Origin: Opitutia bacterium
Lineage (GTDB): Bacteria; Verrucomicrobiota; Verrucomicrobiia; Opitutales; Opitutaceae
Assembly (NCBI GenBank): GCA_003157575.1
Contig: PMKA01000414.1
Location: 1-7,762 of the forward strand
Reading direction: 5' to 3'
Length of the DNA stretch: 7,762 nucleotides
Shown: one piece after another, positions 6,590 through 7,762 of the stretch
Layout of the letters: each line of letters starts with the position of its first letter
Position numbering within the stretch: the stretch's first letter is position 1
Position numbers and translations under genes: made by a program
Notes under the pieces: generated by a model
Told to the model about the DNA's origin: nothing
Seen by the model: only the letters and a program-made list of their open reading frames with translations
The model's database searches: none

Positions 6590-6638
6590 ATTACTCAACG
6601 ATTGAGTAATTATGCTCAGTGGTTGAGTATTATTGACA
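6590..6638. promoter_or_regulatory. Tandem 21-bp operator-like dyads followed by TTGACA
   Basis: The first dyad is ATTACTCAA (6590-6598) with TTGAGTAAT (6602-6610), perfect over 9 bp around a 3-base centre. The second is less perfect: CTCA (6615-6618) with TTGAGTAT (6623-6630). The TTGAGTA half-sites at 6602 and 6623 are exactly 21 bases apart, as are the CTCA half-sites, so the same protein face would be presented two helical turns apart. TTGACA follows at 6633-6638, but no good -10 was seen 16-18 bases on. It looks like a cooperative repressor site. No regulator gene or obvious target gene is adjacent, so it may be a leftover from a lost gene. Confidence 0.5.
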
Positions 6639-6743
6639 GGACGAGTCGATTCCACCGGCTGGGGCGAAACGGTGAATCGCCTCTGGGATGGAGTGAAACT
6701 TGAGGACTTCTTCCGCCGGCCTGCTGTCGAATGGTTCACCTGA
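6633..6743 (+). pseudogene. Possible small ORF or gene remnant
   Basis: An open frame of 36 codons starting at a TTG reads with an ordinary protein-like composition (GWGETVNRLWDGVKLEDFF, then RRPAVEWFT and a TGA stop). It has no ATG, a stop codon three codons upstream of the TTG, and no recognised homology. It directly follows the tandem dyads, where a regulated gene would begin, so it may be the decayed rest of one. It is equally possible that it is chance; this is the weakest entry in the list. Confidence 0.2.
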
Positions 6744-6774
6744 CCGGCACGGCGACACCGGCAGGGATTCCTCC

Positions 6775-7212
6775 CTATAGTCTCGTCACGATCAGGCCGC
6801 ATTTCTCGGCCAATTCCGCCTGGCGTTTGTCGCCGGTCACAAATTCGCCGAGCCTCAGTTCCAGCGCCGATGCCACATGCAGAATGTCCAGGGTGCGCAC
6901 ACCAAGTGTGTCCGCCCAATCCCGGGAAAGATGTAAAGCCCGTCCGTAGACTTCGTGCATGTCGAGTGCCGGATCTTCGAAAACATAGCGAAGCGCCGCG
7001 TCACGATTGAAATCAAATATCGCCTGTCTTGCTTTTGCGGCTGCCAAGTTCTGGTCGAACACCCGTTGACGAATCGCTGTCTGGACCTCCAGTCGCAGGT
7101 GCCGGGTTGCAACCATCGGCTCCCTTCTTGTTCCGACGAACTCGATCACCGCCTGCGAATTCGCTTCCAGCACGTAAAGCTTAACAACCAGGCTTGAATC
7201 GAGATAAATCAT
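6775..7212 (-). CDS. vapC: PIN-domain ribonuclease toxin (VapC-like)
   Basis: Toxin of a type II toxin-antitoxin pair; a Mg2+-dependent endoribonuclease of 145 residues, slightly longer than the usual 125-140. The acidic PIN site is complete: D5 in MIYLDSSLVVK, E42 in LRLEVQ, D109 in RTLDILHVASA and D128 in VTGDKRQ. The ending AEKCGLIVTRL is typical of the family. The ATG at 7212 overlaps the antitoxin TGA as TGATG, so translation is coupled and the start is well fixed; in-frame sequence extending to 7572 runs over the antitoxin gene and is not real. VapC-type toxins cut specific RNAs such as initiator tRNA or 23S rRNA; the target here is unknown. All catalytic residues are kept, so it is probably active. 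Confidence 0.93.
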   Translation of the reverse strand: MIYLDSSLVVKLYVLEANSQAVIEFVGTRREPMVATRHLRLEVQTAIRQRVFDQNLAAAKARQAIFDFNRDAALRYVFEDPALDMHEVYGRALHLSRDWADTLGVRTLDILHVASALELRLGEFVTGDKRQAELAEKCGLIVTRL

Positions 7213-7469
7213 CAAGACCGCTCCTCGCGCAACTCCATGACAACTTCGCTGGTGGGTCTGCCAGGCGGTGGTCCCTCGGGGAAGAGGTGTTTCATCCGGC
7301 CCGCAAAATCCGGCCATTCGCCCCCACCCTTTCCCTCCGCAACGGCAAGGGGAACCAACCGGGCGACCGCCTTGCCGCGCTTTGTGATCATGATTTCCTC
7401 GCCACGTTTGACGCGCGCCAGCACGCGGCTGAGCTTGTGCTGCACTTCCCGGACGGTGGCGTTCTTCAT
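7212..7469 (-). CDS. Phd/YefM-type antitoxin
   Basis: Antitoxin of 85 residues paired with the VapC-like toxin. The N-terminal part is the Phd/YefM DNA-binding and dimerisation fold: MKNATVREVQHKLSRVLARV, then GEEIMITKRGKAVARLVP at about residues 23-40. The C-terminal 40 residues (EWPDFAGRMKHLFPEG and a Glu/Arg-rich end) would be the toxin-binding tail that covers the PIN active site. The start at 7469 matches the family N-terminus; an ATG 7 codons upstream (7490, adding MLDKLLD) is an alternative. Neither has a Shine-Dalgarno sequence. If 7469 is right, the duplicated TGTCTAACA sequence lies at the start codon, where autorepression would act. Pairing a Phd-type antitoxin with a PIN toxin is a known combination. 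Confidence 0.9.
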   Translation of the reverse strand: MKNATVREVQHKLSRVLARVKRGEEIMITKRGKAVARLVPLAVAEGKGGGEWPDFAGRMKHLFPEGPPPGRPTSEVVMELREERS

Positions 7470-7489
7470 GTCTAACAACTTGTCTAACA
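7469..7489. promoter_or_regulatory. Direct repeat, possible antitoxin operator
   Basis: The 9-base sequence TGTCTAACA occurs twice, at 7469-7477 and 7481-7489, separated by ACT. Each copy has TGT/ACA dyad ends. The 12-base period is close to one helical turn. It spans the two candidate start codons of the antitoxin, a plausible place for the toxin-antitoxin complex to repress its own operon. If the upstream ATG is used, the repeat simply encodes LDKLLD. Confidence 0.35.
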
Positions 7490-7570
7490 TCAAAGAACGG
7501 GGCAAGCCGCGAAAAGAACGCTCGCCATTCGACGCTCCACTCCGCCATCCGGCGCGGGCGGATTCGGGAC

Positions 7571-7603
7571 AAAAAAGAGCCGCGGATTTTGCTCCGCGGC
7601 TCT
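7571..7603 (-). terminator. Rho-independent terminator of rpoC
   Basis: A perfect 11-bp stem, AGAGCCGCGGA (7576-7586) and TCCGCGGCTCT (7593-7603), with a 6-base loop. Read on the minus strand it ends in six T residues (7576-7571). It lies about 55 bases after the rpoC stop and separates it from the toxin-antitoxin operon. Confidence 0.9.
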
Positions 7604-7657
7604 GGAATTTCAGGCGCCTTAGCCGCAGCAGATGCCGCGGCGGCGCGTCGGGTCCGT

Positions 7658-7762
7658 TCAGACGGCCTCGGTGACGACCTTCGGCTGCTCCTCGATCGGA
7701 GGCAGTTCCGCGCCGAAGGGCAGCGTGATCCGCAGGTTCTTGTATTTCGGCAGGCCGGTGCC
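7658..7762 (-). CDS. rpoC: DNA-directed RNA polymerase subunit beta', C-terminal end (partial)
   Basis: The last 34 codons of a minus-strand gene that continues beyond the right edge. The peptide begins GTGLPKYKNLRITLPFG and ends EEQPKVVTEAV before a TGA stop. GTG followed by a Y-(K/R)-N-(L/I) segment matches the end of bacterial RpoC, where the conserved '(I/V)PAGTG' motif comes just before the C-terminus. Only this short tail is visible, so the call rests on a short motif plus the strong terminator that follows. A short acidic extension after the motif is common and variable between phyla. Confidence 0.75.
   Translation of the reverse strand, partial: GTGLPKYKNLRITLPFGAELPPIEEQPKVVTEAV

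Noticed and set aside
6342..6630. CRISPR array
   Set aside because: The repeats are inverted pairs or a two-copy operator, not several direct repeats with uniform unique spacers, and no cas gene is present.
6744..6774. Terminator after the toxin gene
   Set aside because: Only short 4-bp pairings around CCGG and GGGA/TCCC were found and no T-run on the minus strand, so no terminator can be supported.
6437..6919. A 160-codon minus-strand open frame over the structured intergenic region
   Set aside because: It runs through the REP arm, the dyads and into the toxin gene in a wrong frame, and its product has no recognisable domain.

Overview
This is a GC-rich bacterial chromosome segment holding ordinary housekeeping and envelope genes plus one small accessory patch. 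The last 34 codons at the right edge read as the C-terminus of RpoC (GTGLPKYKNLRI, the end of the '(I/V)PAGTG' tail). Together with the high GC, the absence of Shine-Dalgarno sequences at most starts and the gene content, this loosely suggests a Verrucomicrobiota/Opitutaceae-like organism. That placement is an inference; no 16S or other taxonomic marker is present.

Layout. (1) 1-1455, plus strand: the 3' end of one ABC-2 type permease and a complete second, YbhR-like permease 2 bases downstream. They are the tail of an export operon whose ATPase and adaptor genes would lie to the left. (2) 5450-1452, minus strand: a five-gene co-directional run. A YfcE/MJ0936-type metallophosphoesterase, a CDP-alcohol phosphatidyltransferase and a YgjP/SprT-like zinc metallopeptidase are tightly packed (5-base gap, then an ATGA overlap). 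After a 185-base gap containing an inverted pair of REP-like hairpins come a TerC-family membrane protein and an MscS-family mechanosensitive channel. The channel gene converges on the permease gene with a 4-base overlap at their stop codons, where a perfect 9-bp hairpin sits. (3) 5681-6256, plus strand: a rhomboid protease with its catalytic residues intact, followed by a good intrinsic terminator. (4) 6328-6774: about 450 bases without a convincing gene but full of structure. It holds a REP doublet (REPIN-like) with 24-base arms, a nested hairpin, two tandem 21-bp operator-like dyads followed by TTGACA, and a short possible gene remnant. (5) 7469-6775, minus strand: a Phd/YefM-type antitoxin and PIN-domain (VapC) toxin pair joined by a TGATG overlap, with a duplicated TGTCTAACA motif at the antitoxin start. 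(6) 7762-7658, minus strand: the end of rpoC, closed by a strong intrinsic terminator.

I see no large novel system. The phosphoesterase/phosphatidyltransferase/peptidase genes look like one operon, with no clear shared pathway. The most unusual content is the non-coding structure between the rhomboid gene and the toxin-antitoxin pair, and the REP-like pair between the metallopeptidase and terC.
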